Under the pieces are notes generated by a model. The model was not told the origin of the DNA and did not search any database. It saw nothing but the letters and a program-made list of their open reading frames with translations. Positions 1 through 6,587 of a stretch of 10,250 bases of DNA are shown piece by piece. Made by a program: the position numbers and the translations under genes. How positions within the stretch are numbered: the stretch's first letter is position 1; every line of letters starts with the position of its first letter. The stretch is taken from NCBI GenBank assembly GCA_018241165.1, contig JAFEEK010000043.1:1-10250 (forward strand), in the 5' to 3' direction. Source of the DNA: Pseudomonadota bacterium. Its GTDB lineage: Bacteria; Pseudomonadota; Gammaproteobacteria; Xanthomonadales; Rhodanobacteraceae.

Positions 1-145
1 CACCGCCGCGTCGCTGCTCGACCAGTTGATGAACGGCGTGGTGTTCCATTACCAGCAACGCTACGACATCTCGGCGCTCGACATCGCCGTGCTCAAGGAT
101 ACCGGGATCGCGCTCGACGGCGTTTTCGCCGATGGCTTCGAATGA
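1..145 (+). CDS. C-terminal fragment of a secreted protein, probably a zinc metallopeptidase
   Basis: Only the last 47 codons are present; the gene starts upstream of the window and ends at TGA 143-145. The fragment contains LMNGVVFHYQQRYDIS and then ALDIAVLKDTGIAL. A loop of the form LMN-x-V followed by [IL]S-x-LD-[IL]-A-x-L-x-D-x-G is, from memory, typical of the C-terminal end of secreted matrixin/leishmanolysin-like metallopeptidases, where it closes the catalytic domain. The zinc-binding motif would lie upstream and cannot be seen, so the peptidase call is inference. The protein ends in VFADGFE, almost identical to the end of the next protein (IFANGFE). That ending suggests a shared export or surface-processing tail. 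No terminator is visible in the 73 bases before the next start. Confidence 0.55.
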   Translation, partial: TAASLLDQLMNGVVFHYQQRYDISALDIAVLKDTGIALDGVFADGFE

Positions 146-207
146 GTCTGCAGCGCCTCGTCCCCGGCCAGCGCTCGCTCGCGACCGCAATGCCAATTCC
201 AATTTTC

Positions 208-213
208 GGGAGA
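208..213 (+). promoter_or_regulatory. Ribosome binding site fixing the start of the delta-60 repeat gene
   Basis: GGGAGA lies 5 nt before ATG 219. An in-frame ATG at 132 would add 29 residues in front of the signal peptide and would overlap the previous gene. ATG 219 with this site opens directly on a signal peptide, so it is the better start. Confidence 0.7.
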
Positions 214-218
214 TCACC

Positions 219-2435
219 ATGAAAACGTACTGGCCTGCCCTTGTGCTGGCGGTTTGCGCGTCCATCGCCACGACGTCCGCAGCGGCGCAGAATCCGCAGC
301 TCGCGGCCAACCCCAACTTGCAGCTGCTGATCGCGGGCGAGGTCGATGCCGTGCTGCGCCTGCCCGACGGCAGCGTGGTCATTGGCGGAAAATTCAGTTC
401 GGTGAATGGCACCACGCGCAAGAACATCGCCAAGATCAAGGCGGACGGCACGCTCGATACCGCATGGGATCCGGCGGCAAACGGCCAGGTTCGCGCACTC
501 GCGCGCGATGCGCAGAACAACATCTACGTCGGCGGATTTTTCAGCGACTATGGCGCGGCGCAGATCAGCATCGGCGGCCAGGTGCGCAACTACCTCGCGA
601 AATTATCGGCGACGGGCACCGGCGCGGCGGATGCAACGTGGAATCCGAATCCGGGTTCCGCTGTGTTCGCGCTCGCCTTCGACGGCATTGACGCGTTGTA
701 TGTCGGCGGTAGCTTCACGAATATCGGCGGCCAATCCATCGCGCGCTTGGCCAAGGTTTCTGCCGCGACGGCAACGGTCGATGCGAGCTGGAACCCGGCG
801 CCCGGCAACTCCAGCATCAATGCGCTCGTGTTCGACGGCGGCAGTGTTTACGCGGCTGGTGGATTCACGTCCATAGGCGGCCAGCCGTTCAAGGGCCTGG
901 CCAGACTTGCCGCGACCGGTACAGGCCAGGCCGATGCGGCCTGGAATCCTGCGCCCGACCAACCGGTGTCCGCACTGGCAGCCGACGGACTGGGCAATCT
1001 GTATGTCGGCGGCAGTTTCAACGCGATCGGCGGACAGACGCGTAGCTACCTTGCCCGGCTTGCCGCAGCGGGTAACGGCGCCGCGGATGCGACGTGGAAT
1101 CCGGCACCGAACAGCCTCGTCACCGCCTTGTGCGCCGACGCCGCGAACAACGCGATATTTGCCGGCGGGTATTTCACTTCGATCGGCGGCCAGTCGCGCA
1201 AATTCCTGGCGCGACTGTCCGGCATGGGCTCAGGCAACGCGGATGGCGCATGGGATGCTGCGGCCGACAGCCTCGTGCTCGCCCTCGCCAGCGGCGGCGG
1301 CAAGGTCTACGCGGGTGGTTCGTTTTCGCACGTTGCGACGCAGTTGCGCATGGGCTATGCCGCCATCGCCAGCAGCGGGGCAGCCACGCTCGCCGCCGCC
1401 GCAGACGTGGGCAATCCCGGATCGATACAAGCGCTGGTTCGACAAAACAATGGCGGCATCATTGCCGGTGGCGCCTTCGTCAAGGTCAATGGGCAGGCGC
1501 ACGGCAACCTGCTGCGCCTGAACCCCGACGGCACGCTCGACAACGGCTGGCATCCGCAGGTCGATGTGCTGGTCAAAGCGCTGGCGCTGGATGCGGTCGG
1601 CAACGTTTTTGTCGGCGGCGTGTTCTCGCAAATCGACGGCCTGTCGCGCAAGGGGCTGGCCAAACTGTCCGCCGCGGGCATCGTGGATCCGAACTGGAAT
1701 CCGCAACTCACCGCGACGCCGTTCAACGGCTACGCCATGGCGCTTGCGACCGACGCGGCCGGCAACGTGTATGTCGGCGGATCGTTCACGCAGGCCGCTG
1801 GCCTGGCGCGCAAGAACCTGGCGAAGATTCCCGGCAGTGGCAACGGCACGCCCGACGCGAACTGGATGCCGGAGCCGAACAACAACGTCTACGCACTGGC
1901 CACCGACAACGCCGGCAACGTTTTTGTCGGTGGTTCGTTCAGCAGCGTCGGCGGGGGCAACCACAACCATCTCGCCAAACTTTCTGCCGGCGGCGCCGGC
2001 AGCGCCGACCCGGCATGGACGATCAGTGGCGCCTACACGCAGGCTTTGCTGGTGTCGAATGGCTGGCTCTACGTCGGTGGCTCCTCGTACCTGAAGAAAA
2101 TCCAGATCGCCACCGGCAACATCGACGCGGGCTGGAATCCGGTTCCGAATTCGGCAGTCAACGCTCTGTCACTGGATGGCGGCGGCAATCTGTATGCCGG
2201 CGGCGATTTCGATCACATGGGCAGTTTCGCGCGCGAAGGCATCGCCAGGATATTTCCCGACGGCACGATCGATCCCGGCTGGGATGCGCAACTGGTGGAC
2301 GACTCCACCAAAGCCTTGATTGCCGAAGGCGGCGCGGTCGTGGCTGGCGGCTACTTCAACACCATCGCGGGCGGCGCGCGCATGGGACTTGCGCGTCTGC
2401 AAGGCGATTCGATCTTTGCCAACGGCTTTGAGTAA
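219..2435 (+). CDS. Exported delta-60 repeat (DUF5122) beta-propeller-like protein
   Basis: This 738-residue protein begins with a signal peptide (MKTYWPALVLAVCASIATTSAAAQ, cleavage likely near residue 23-24). It is otherwise built almost entirely of tandem units with the pattern ALA-x-D-x2-GN-[VLI]-[YF]-VGGSF-x3-GG-x-[ST]-R-x2-LA-[KR]-L-x-[AP]-x-G ending in [AT]WNP-x-P. I count 14 [VA]GG-x-F units spaced about 45-60 residues. The seventh has lost its W-x-P end and the twelfth has lost its Phe. This is the delta-60 repeat (DUF5122) family, expected to form beta-propeller or solenoid folds outside the cytoplasm. No enzymatic motif is visible. The last residues, IFANGFE, match the end of the upstream gene product. 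Its role is unknown; adhesion or surface binding is a guess. No promoter is recognised in the 73-bp gap, so it may be co-transcribed with the upstream gene. Confidence 0.9.
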   Translation: MKTYWPALVLAVCASIATTSAAAQNPQLAANPNLQLLIAGEVDAVLRLPDGSVVIGGKFSSVNGTTRKNIAKIKADGTLDTAWDPAANGQVRALARDAQNNIYVGGFFSDYGAAQISIGGQVRNYLAKLSATGTGAADATWNPNPGSAVFALAFDGIDALYVGGSFTNIGGQSIARLAKVSAATATVDASWNPAPGNSSINALVFDGGSVYAAGGFTSIGGQPFKGLARLAATGTGQADAAWNPAPDQPVSALAADGLGNLYVGGSFNAIGGQTRSYLARLAAAGNGAADATWNPAPNSLVTALCADAANNAIFAGGYFTSIGGQSRKFLARLSGMGSGNADGAWDAAADSLVLALASGGGKVYAGGSFSHVATQLRMGYAAIASSGAATLAAAADVGNPGSIQALVRQNNGGIIAGGAFVKVNGQAHGNLLRLNPDGTLDNGWHPQVDVLVKALALDAVGNVFVGGVFSQIDGLSRKGLAKLSAAGIVDPNWNPQLTATPFNGYAMALATDAAGNVYVGGSFTQAAGLARKNLAKIPGSGNGTPDANWMPEPNNNVYALATDNAGNVFVGGSFSSVGGGNHNHLAKLSAGGAGSADPAWTISGAYTQALLVSNGWLYVGGSSYLKKIQIATGNIDAGWNPVPNSAVNALSLDGGGNLYAGGDFDHMGSFAREGIARIFPDGTIDPGWDAQLVDDSTKALIAEGGAVVAGGYFNTIAGGARMGLARLQGDSIFANGFE
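333..2390 (+). repeat. Tandem coding repeats of the delta-60 type
   Basis: The coding sequence contains about 14 diverged tandem units of roughly 135-180 bp. Core stretches such as GGCAACGTTTTTGTCGG, GGCAACGTGTATGTCGG and GGCAATCTGTATGTCGG recur at 1600-1616, 1762-1778, 1915-1931 and near 994 and 2182. Conservation is stronger at the protein level than in DNA, so the array is old rather than freshly expanded. Confidence 0.8.
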
Positions 2436-2441
2436 GGATCG

Positions 2442-3260
2442 TCAATCCAGAAACAAATCCGGCAGCAACGGCTGTGCCGGGTCGACGGCGTAGCCGGAAA
2501 AATCGCTGACGCCCGACTCGCGCAGCACGTCCTCGTCGATGAAAAATCTGCCGGTCGCCGCACGTGCGGGCTGCGTCAGGATCGCATGCGCGGCATCGGC
2601 AAGTATTTCCGGCTTGCGGCAACGGTTCGTCGGAATCCCCGGAATCATGTTCAGTGCGTCGGTGGCGATGATGGTGCGCGGCCACAGTGCATTGATGGCG
2701 ACGCCCTTGCCGGCGAACTCGGCGGCAAGACCGAGCGTGACGAAGCTCATGCCCATTTTTGCGAGAGTGTAACCCGTGTGCGGCGCCCACCATTTCGGAT
2801 CGAGCGAGGGCGGCGGCGCCAGCGTGAGGATATGCGGATTGGATGATTTCAACAGATGCGGCAGGCAGGCCTGCGCGCACAGAAAACTGCCGCGCGCGTT
2901 GACCTGCTGCATCAGGTCGAAGCGCTTCATCGGCGTGTCGAGCGCGCCGCGCAGCCAGATCGCGCTCGCGTTGTTGACGAGGATATCGATGCCGCCGAAG
3001 CGCGCGACGGTGGCGGCAACCGCAGCGTGCACGTTGTCCTCTTCGCGGATGTCGCACTTGATCGCCAGCGCCTTGCCGCCGGCGGCTTCGACGGCCGCGG
3101 CCGCGCTGTGGATGGTGCCTGGCAGTTTCGGATTGGGTACATCGGACTTCGCCGCGATGACGATGTTGGCGCCGTCGCGCGCGGCGCTCAACGCGATCGC
3201 AAGGCCGATGCCGCGCGAGGCGCCGGTGATGAACAGGGTTTTGCCGGCCAGTGGGGTCAT
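2442..3260 (-). CDS. Short-chain dehydrogenase/reductase, HSDL2-like
   Basis: A 272-residue SDR-family oxidoreductase counted from ATG 3260. It has the cofactor motif TGASRGIG (12-19), the NNAS motif (96-99), an Asn in QQVNARG (121) and the YxxxK pair in YTLAK (Y164, K168). A C-terminal stretch, GRFFIDEDVLRESG and then FSGYAVDP, is typical of the N-terminal oxidoreductase domain of hydroxysteroid dehydrogenase-like protein 2 (HSDL2). There is no SCP2 sterol-carrier domain. Position 148, where HSDL2 has the active-site Ser (ISPP), is Ala (LAPPP), with a Ser four residues on. The substrate is unknown. A GTG at 3281 would add seven residues (MILDDID). I prefer ATG 3260 because MTPLAGKTLFITG begins like other SDRs; neither start has a strong ribosome site. 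The gene converges on the delta-60 gene with 6 bp between stops and diverges from the nor-like operon. Confidence 0.88.
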   Translation of the reverse strand: MTPLAGKTLFITGASRGIGLAIALSAARDGANIVIAAKSDVPNPKLPGTIHSAAAAVEAAGGKALAIKCDIREEDNVHAAVAATVARFGGIDILVNNASAIWLRGALDTPMKRFDLMQQVNARGSFLCAQACLPHLLKSSNPHILTLAPPPSLDPKWWAPHTGYTLAKMGMSFVTLGLAAEFAGKGVAINALWPRTIIATDALNMIPGIPTNRCRKPEILADAAHAILTQPARAATGRFFIDEDVLRESGVSDFSGYAVDPAQPLLPDLFLD

Positions 3261-3381
3261 GTCGATGTCGTCCAGGATCACGTTCCGAGTCTAGCGGATT
3301 GCGAGACGCGAAGGATTCAGGGTTGACAGCATGATTTTGCGGGAGTAAACCCGACGCGCACTCAGCGCGATGGGAGCCGCC
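3261..3381. promoter_or_regulatory. Divergent intergenic region, weak sigma70-like elements towards norS
   Basis: This gap separates the SDR gene (minus) from the nor-like operon (plus) and must hold the promoters of both. A perfect TTGACA is at 3323-3328. At 17 bp spacing the -10 position reads TAAACC (3346-3351), a poor match, so an activator may be needed. A small inverted repeat CGCGC-ACTCA-GCGCG lies at 3355-3369. No FNR/Dnr box (TTGAT-N4-ATCAA) and no clear NsrR site is visible. The promoter call is tentative. Confidence 0.3.
3372..3376 (+). promoter_or_regulatory. Ribosome binding site deciding the norS start
   Basis: GGGAG sits 5 nt before ATG 3382. The upstream in-frame ATG at 3370 has no Shine-Dalgarno sequence before it and overlaps this site, so 3382 is preferred. 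Confidence 0.65.
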
Positions 3382-3924
3382 ATGATCCAGGACGCGATTT
3401 GGTACATTGCATTGACCGGCATGGGCCTGGTCGCCGTGGGCTTCATCTACGTAATCTCCCAGGCAGGCAAGTCGGCCGACGCCGCCGCCACAAGCAAGTC
3501 CGCGCATACTTCCAACGTGCTGCGACGCTGGCTGTTCGGCGCATTGCTCGTCATCTTCGTCACCGGCAGCTACGCCACGCTGCACCGCTTTCCGATCCCG
3601 TCGCAGGACGCATCGCTGGATGCCAAACAGGTCGTGGACGTGGTCGGCCAACAGTGGTCATGGGCGATCAATCCCGCCACCGTGCAGGCCGGGACGCCGG
3701 TGGAATTCCGCATCAGCAGCCGCGACGTGAACCACGGCTTCGCGATCTATGCACCGGACGGCCGCATCGCGATCGAAGCGCAGGCAATGCCCGGCTTCAC
3801 CAACAAGCTGCTTTACACCTTTGCCGCACCTGGCACCTACAAGGTGATGTGCCTGGAATACTGCGGCCTGGGGCATGCACCGATGACCTCCCAAATCCAG
3901 GTCGTCGCCGCGAGGGGAGACTGA
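3382..3924 (+). CDS. norS: CuA-containing subunit II of a heme-copper reductase, NorS-like
   Basis: A 180-residue membrane-anchored cupredoxin. Two hydrophobic segments (about 3-25 and 49-69) precede a periplasmic domain that starts with the GQQWSW motif of cytochrome oxidase subunit II. All binuclear CuA ligands are visible: His118 (NHGF), Cys157, Glu159, Cys161, His165 and Met168 in the arrangement C-x-E-x-C-x3-H-x2-M. It should accept electrons from a periplasmic donor such as cytochrome c and pass them to subunit I, encoded 2 bp downstream. The protein is short for an A-type CoxB and has no cytochrome c domain. Taken alone it would be annotated as cytochrome oxidase subunit II. The NorS name follows from the gene order and the altered active site of the partner. 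It is probably the first gene of the operon. Confidence 0.8.
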   Translation: MIQDAIWYIALTGMGLVAVGFIYVISQAGKSADAAATSKSAHTSNVLRRWLFGALLVIFVTGSYATLHRFPIPSQDASLDAKQVVDVVGQQWSWAINPATVQAGTPVEFRISSRDVNHGFAIYAPDGRIAIEAQAMPGFTNKLLYTFAAPGTYKVMCLEYCGLGHAPMTSQIQVVAARGD

Positions 3925-3926
3925 CC

Positions 3927-5426
3927 ATGGCCACGATGACCCTGTATCCGGACGACGAACGCCTCGCTGGTGGCGAACGCACCGCGTTCAATCTCTACAT
4001 CATTTCCTCGGTCGCGCTGTTCGTACTGATGATGCTGCTCGGCCTGACCATGCGCATGTCGCAGGCGACCTGGCTGAACGTCGCGCCGGACCTGTTCTAC
4101 CGCATCCTGTCGATGCATGGCGCCGGCATGGTCGGCACGGCTGCGCTGGTCACCACTGCGGTGATGTGGTTCTTCCTGCGCAAGTACGTCACATTGCATT
4201 TGTGGGCGTTCGTCAGCAACTACGTGCTGTTCATGATCGGTGCGGTGTGCATCATCGTCGCAATTTTCATCGACGGCTACGGCGGCTTGTGGACGTTCCT
4301 GTATCCGCTGCCCGTGCACGCCATGGGCTTGTGGACACCGAACGCCGCCGCCTTGTTCATGGCCGGCTACCTGTTCATCGGCGTCGGATCGCTGCTGTTC
4401 TACCTCGATGCCGCGGCCGGCATCATCCGCAAGTTCGGCAACCTCGGGCGTGCGCTCGGCCTGCAATGGCTGTTCGGCGGCAGCATCGACCCGAACCATC
4501 CCAAGACCGTCGTCGCCAGCACGATGGTGATCATCGCGAACACGCTGGGCATCCTCGCCGGCGCCGTCGTGCTGGTGATGAGCCTGGTCAACATCTTCTT
4601 TCCGGAAATGGCGCTGAACGCGCTGGTAGCCAAGAACCTGATCTACTGGTTCGGCCACATGTACATCAACGCCACGATCTACATGGGCGTGATCGCGGTG
4701 TATGAATTGCTGCCGCGTTATTCGCAAAAGCCCTACCCGATCTCGCGGCCGTTCCTGTGGTCGTGGGCAGCGAGTTGCCTGTTCGTGATCGTCGTGTTTC
4801 CGCACCATCTGCTGATGGACTACGCCGAACCGCGCTGGCTGCTCGTCATGGGCCAGATCGTGTCGTGGGGCGCGGGATTCCCGGTGTTCCTGGTCACCGT
4901 GTACGGCGCGCTGACCAACATCTACCGCTCCGGCATGCGCTGGACGATGCCCTCGCGCCTGATGATCCTGTCTGTGTTCGGTTGGGCGGCGGGCATCGTG
5001 CCGGCCATCCTCGACGGCACGATCCGCAACAACCTGGTGATGCACAACACGCAATGGGTGCCGGGTCATTTCCATTTCTACCTGTTGCTGGGTGTGCTGC
5101 CGATGGCGCTGGCGCTGATGTTCCACGTGATCGGCGCGCGCGCCAACCGGCCGCCGAACACGGGTGCGGACCGGGTCGGATTCCCGGTCTACTTCATCGG
5201 TGGATTGATCTTCGTGCTGGCGTTCCTGGATGCCGGCCACCTGAGCGTGGCGCGGCGCATGGCCACGCACCTGCCGGAATGGCAGTTCACCGACAAGGTC
5301 GGTTCCATCGGTGCGATGCTGGTCGTGTTGGGCATGCTGTATTTCGCGATCCGCATCACGAGCGGACTGCTCAAGGCACCCGCCGGCGGGAGCCCGCGTG
5401 ACAGCACTGCGAACGCTGCTGGTTAG
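3927..5426 (+). CDS. norY: Heme-copper subunit I lacking the catalytic Tyr, NorY-like (sNOR type)
   Basis: A 499-residue polytopic protein with about 12-13 hydrophobic segments. GAGGGGAGA lies 6 nt before ATG 3927. All heme and copper ligands of the heme-copper oxidase superfamily are present: His64 (SMHGAGM) and His383 for the low-spin heme, His381 for the high-spin heme (GHFHFY), and His244, His293 and His294 for CuB (FGHM, FPHHLL). In oxygen reductases the helix VI motif is H-P-E-V-Y or H-P-x-V-Y, with a Tyr cross-linked to the CuB His. Here it reads H244-M-Y-I-N248, so the Tyr is replaced by Asn and a Tyr lies at +2 instead. Loss of this Tyr marks the nitric oxide reductases that evolved from oxygen reductases. 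With the neighbouring CuA subunit, SenC and small membrane protein this matches the norSY-senC-orfK (sNOR) cluster. Predicted reaction: 2 NO to N2O at the cytoplasmic membrane. Heme-copper membership is certain; the substrate is inferred. Confidence 0.8.
   Translation: MATMTLYPDDERLAGGERTAFNLYIISSVALFVLMMLLGLTMRMSQATWLNVAPDLFYRILSMHGAGMVGTAALVTTAVMWFFLRKYVTLHLWAFVSNYVLFMIGAVCIIVAIFIDGYGGLWTFLYPLPVHAMGLWTPNAAALFMAGYLFIGVGSLLFYLDAAAGIIRKFGNLGRALGLQWLFGGSIDPNHPKTVVASTMVIIANTLGILAGAVVLVMSLVNIFFPEMALNALVAKNLIYWFGHMYINATIYMGVIAVYELLPRYSQKPYPISRPFLWSWAASCLFVIVVFPHHLLMDYAEPRWLLVMGQIVSWGAGFPVFLVTVYGALTNIYRSGMRWTMPSRLMILSVFGWAAGIVPAILDGTIRNNLVMHNTQWVPGHFHFYLLLGVLPMALALMFHVIGARANRPPNTGADRVGFPVYFIGGLIFVLAFLDAGHLSVARRMATHLPEWQFTDKVGSIGAMLVVLGMLYFAIRITSGLLKAPAGGSPRDSTANAAG
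5388..5392 (+). promoter_or_regulatory. Ribosome binding site inside norY for the senC GTG start
   Basis: GGGAG lies 5 nt before GTG 5398, within the last codons of norY. It supports a GTG start that makes senC overlap norY by 29 nt. Farther upstream the frame has an ATG (5311), but the residues there lack SCO character. Confidence 0.6.
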
Positions 5427-6015
5427 TCTGCTCCTGGCGGCGGCCGGTATTGCGGTACTGGCCGGCGCCACCGACGGATTTCAAGCGTTCACGACCGAAA
5501 CCGCGCGCCGCATCGACATTCGCGAGCAGCCACGCACGGTGCCGCCGATCACGCTGCAAACCGCCGCCGGCACGGACACGAGTTTTGCGAATTTGCGCGG
5601 ACGCTGGCTGCTGGTCGATTTCATCTACACCCGTTGCACGACGTACTGCACGGTGCAGGGCGGCGAATTCGCGAAATTGCAGCACGATCTGGCCGTACCG
5701 ATCGCAACTGGCAAACTGCAACTGCTCAGCGTCAGTTTCGATCCCGCCCACGACGCGCCGCCCCAACTCGCCGATTACCAGCGGCGATTCGGCGATCGCG
5801 GCGCGGGCTGGCTCGCGGTGCGGCCGACGAATACGGCGGACCTGGCGACACTCATGCGCGTGTTCGGCGTCGTCGCAGTACCGGATGGTCTGGACGGCTT
5901 CGTGCACAACGCCGCGATCGCGGTGGTCGATCCCGATGGCAGGCTGGTCGCGATCCTGGATTGGGACGATCCGCAAGGCGCAGCGCGTTATGTCATGAAG
6001 GAACTCGCGCCGTGA
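5398..6015 (+). CDS. senC: SCO1/SenC-type copper chaperone / thioredoxin-fold protein
   Basis: A 205-residue protein with one N-terminal hydrophobic segment (about 5-26), acting as a membrane anchor or uncleaved signal, followed by a periplasmic thioredoxin-like fold. The SCO copper ligands are visible: Cys80 and Cys84 in RCTTYC (C-x3-C) and His170 in GFVHNAAIAVVDPDGRL. SCO proteins deliver copper to, or reduce, the CuA site of heme-copper reductases; the CuA subunit here is encoded two genes upstream. GTG 5398 is chosen for its Shine-Dalgarno site and because the signal segment starts right after it. The gene overlaps norY by 29 nt and the next gene by 4 nt, so it is translationally coupled to both. 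The usual C-P-x-x-C-P form is replaced by C-T-T-Y-C-T, which keeps both cysteines but loses the prolines. Confidence 0.87.
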   Translation: MTALRTLLVSLLLAAAGIAVLAGATDGFQAFTTETARRIDIREQPRTVPPITLQTAAGTDTSFANLRGRWLLVDFIYTRCTTYCTVQGGEFAKLQHDLAVPIATGKLQLLSVSFDPAHDAPPQLADYQRRFGDRGAGWLAVRPTNTADLATLMRVFGVVAVPDGLDGFVHNAAIAVVDPDGRLVAILDWDDPQGAARYVMKELAP

Positions 6016-6587
6016 CAGCGCCCCGCCGTGATTTTCTCGTCGGCGCGATCGCGTGGATGCTGTTGGTGATCCCGCCAATGCGGCAGGCGCTGGGATCCAC
6101 GATGACGTTGCAGATGCTGGTGCAGATTCCGCTGCTGGCGGCGGCAGGCTGGTTGATCGCGCAAGCAATCCCGGCACGGCTGGACGCCCGCATCGCACGC
6201 TGGAACCGCAGCGGCATCAGCGGCATCGTGCTGGCGTCTTTCGCCGGCATGGTGTGGATGCTGCCGAGAGCGCTGGATGCGGCGCTGGATGATCCGCATG
6301 TCGCCTGGGCCAAGTTCCTGAGCATGCCGCTGCTGGTCGGTGTGCCAATCGCGATGAGCTGGCCGCGCGCGGGATTCGTGGTGCGTGGTGTGCTGCTGAT
6401 CGAGTTGATCGCGACTGCGTTCCGGCTGGGCTGGCTGTACCTGATTTCCCCGGTGCGCCTTTGCAGCAATTACCTGCTCGACGACCAGCAGCAATTGGGC
6501 CGCTACCTGCTGGCGATCGGCGTCGTGGCCGTCGCCGTGCTGACGTGGAAACTCATGTGGGGGCGCGGTAATCCGGATCGAGTCTGA
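6012..6587 (+). CDS. Six-segment membrane protein, OrfK-like fourth gene of the nor cluster
   Basis: A 191-residue hydrophobic protein with about six membrane segments (8-22, 32-52, 69-84, 101-117, 122-145, 164-183). It has one cysteine, in RLCSNYLLDDQQQLG, which looks like a conserved loop before the last helix. GTG 6012 overlaps the senC stop (GTGA), and AAGGAA at 5998-6003 is a good ribosome site 8 nt before it. I recognise no catalytic or heme-ligand motif. Its place after senC matches the small membrane protein (orf1/OrfK) in the norSY-senC-orfK cluster of ammonia oxidisers, so a role in assembly or stability of the NO reductase is the best guess. Its last 35 bp overlap the end of the regulator gene on the other strand. 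Confidence 0.72.
   Translation: MTAPRRDFLVGAIAWMLLVIPPMRQALGSTMTLQMLVQIPLLAAAGWLIAQAIPARLDARIARWNRSGISGIVLASFAGMVWMLPRALDAALDDPHVAWAKFLSMPLLVGVPIAMSWPRAGFVVRGVLLIELIATAFRLGWLYLISPVRLCSNYLLDDQQQLGRYLLAIGVVAVAVLTWKLMWGRGNPDRV

Noticed and set aside
1094..2431. 445-codon plus-strand frame within the delta-60 gene
   Set aside because: It is an Arg-rich out-of-frame reading of the repeats with no start signal; the repeat pattern is clear only in the 219-2435 frame.
2400..2460. Bidirectional terminator between the delta-60 and SDR genes
   Set aside because: The two stops are 6 bp apart, and I see no GC-rich hairpin with a T-run on either strand.
3323..3336. FNR/Dnr-like box near TTGACAGCATGATT
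   Set aside because: The second half-site is not ATCAA and the symmetry is poor; it is better read as a plain TTGACA -35 candidate.
3382..5426. Standard cytochrome c oxidase subunits II and I
   Set aside because: The CuA and heme/CuB ligands fit, but the helix VI Tyr is Asn and the gene order matches norSY-senC-orfK. The oxidase label would probably assign the wrong substrate.
3837..5471. 544-codon open frame on the minus strand
   Set aside because: It lies antisense to norY and yields a His/Arg/Gln-rich low-complexity product with no family features. It is a by-product of GC-rich coding DNA.
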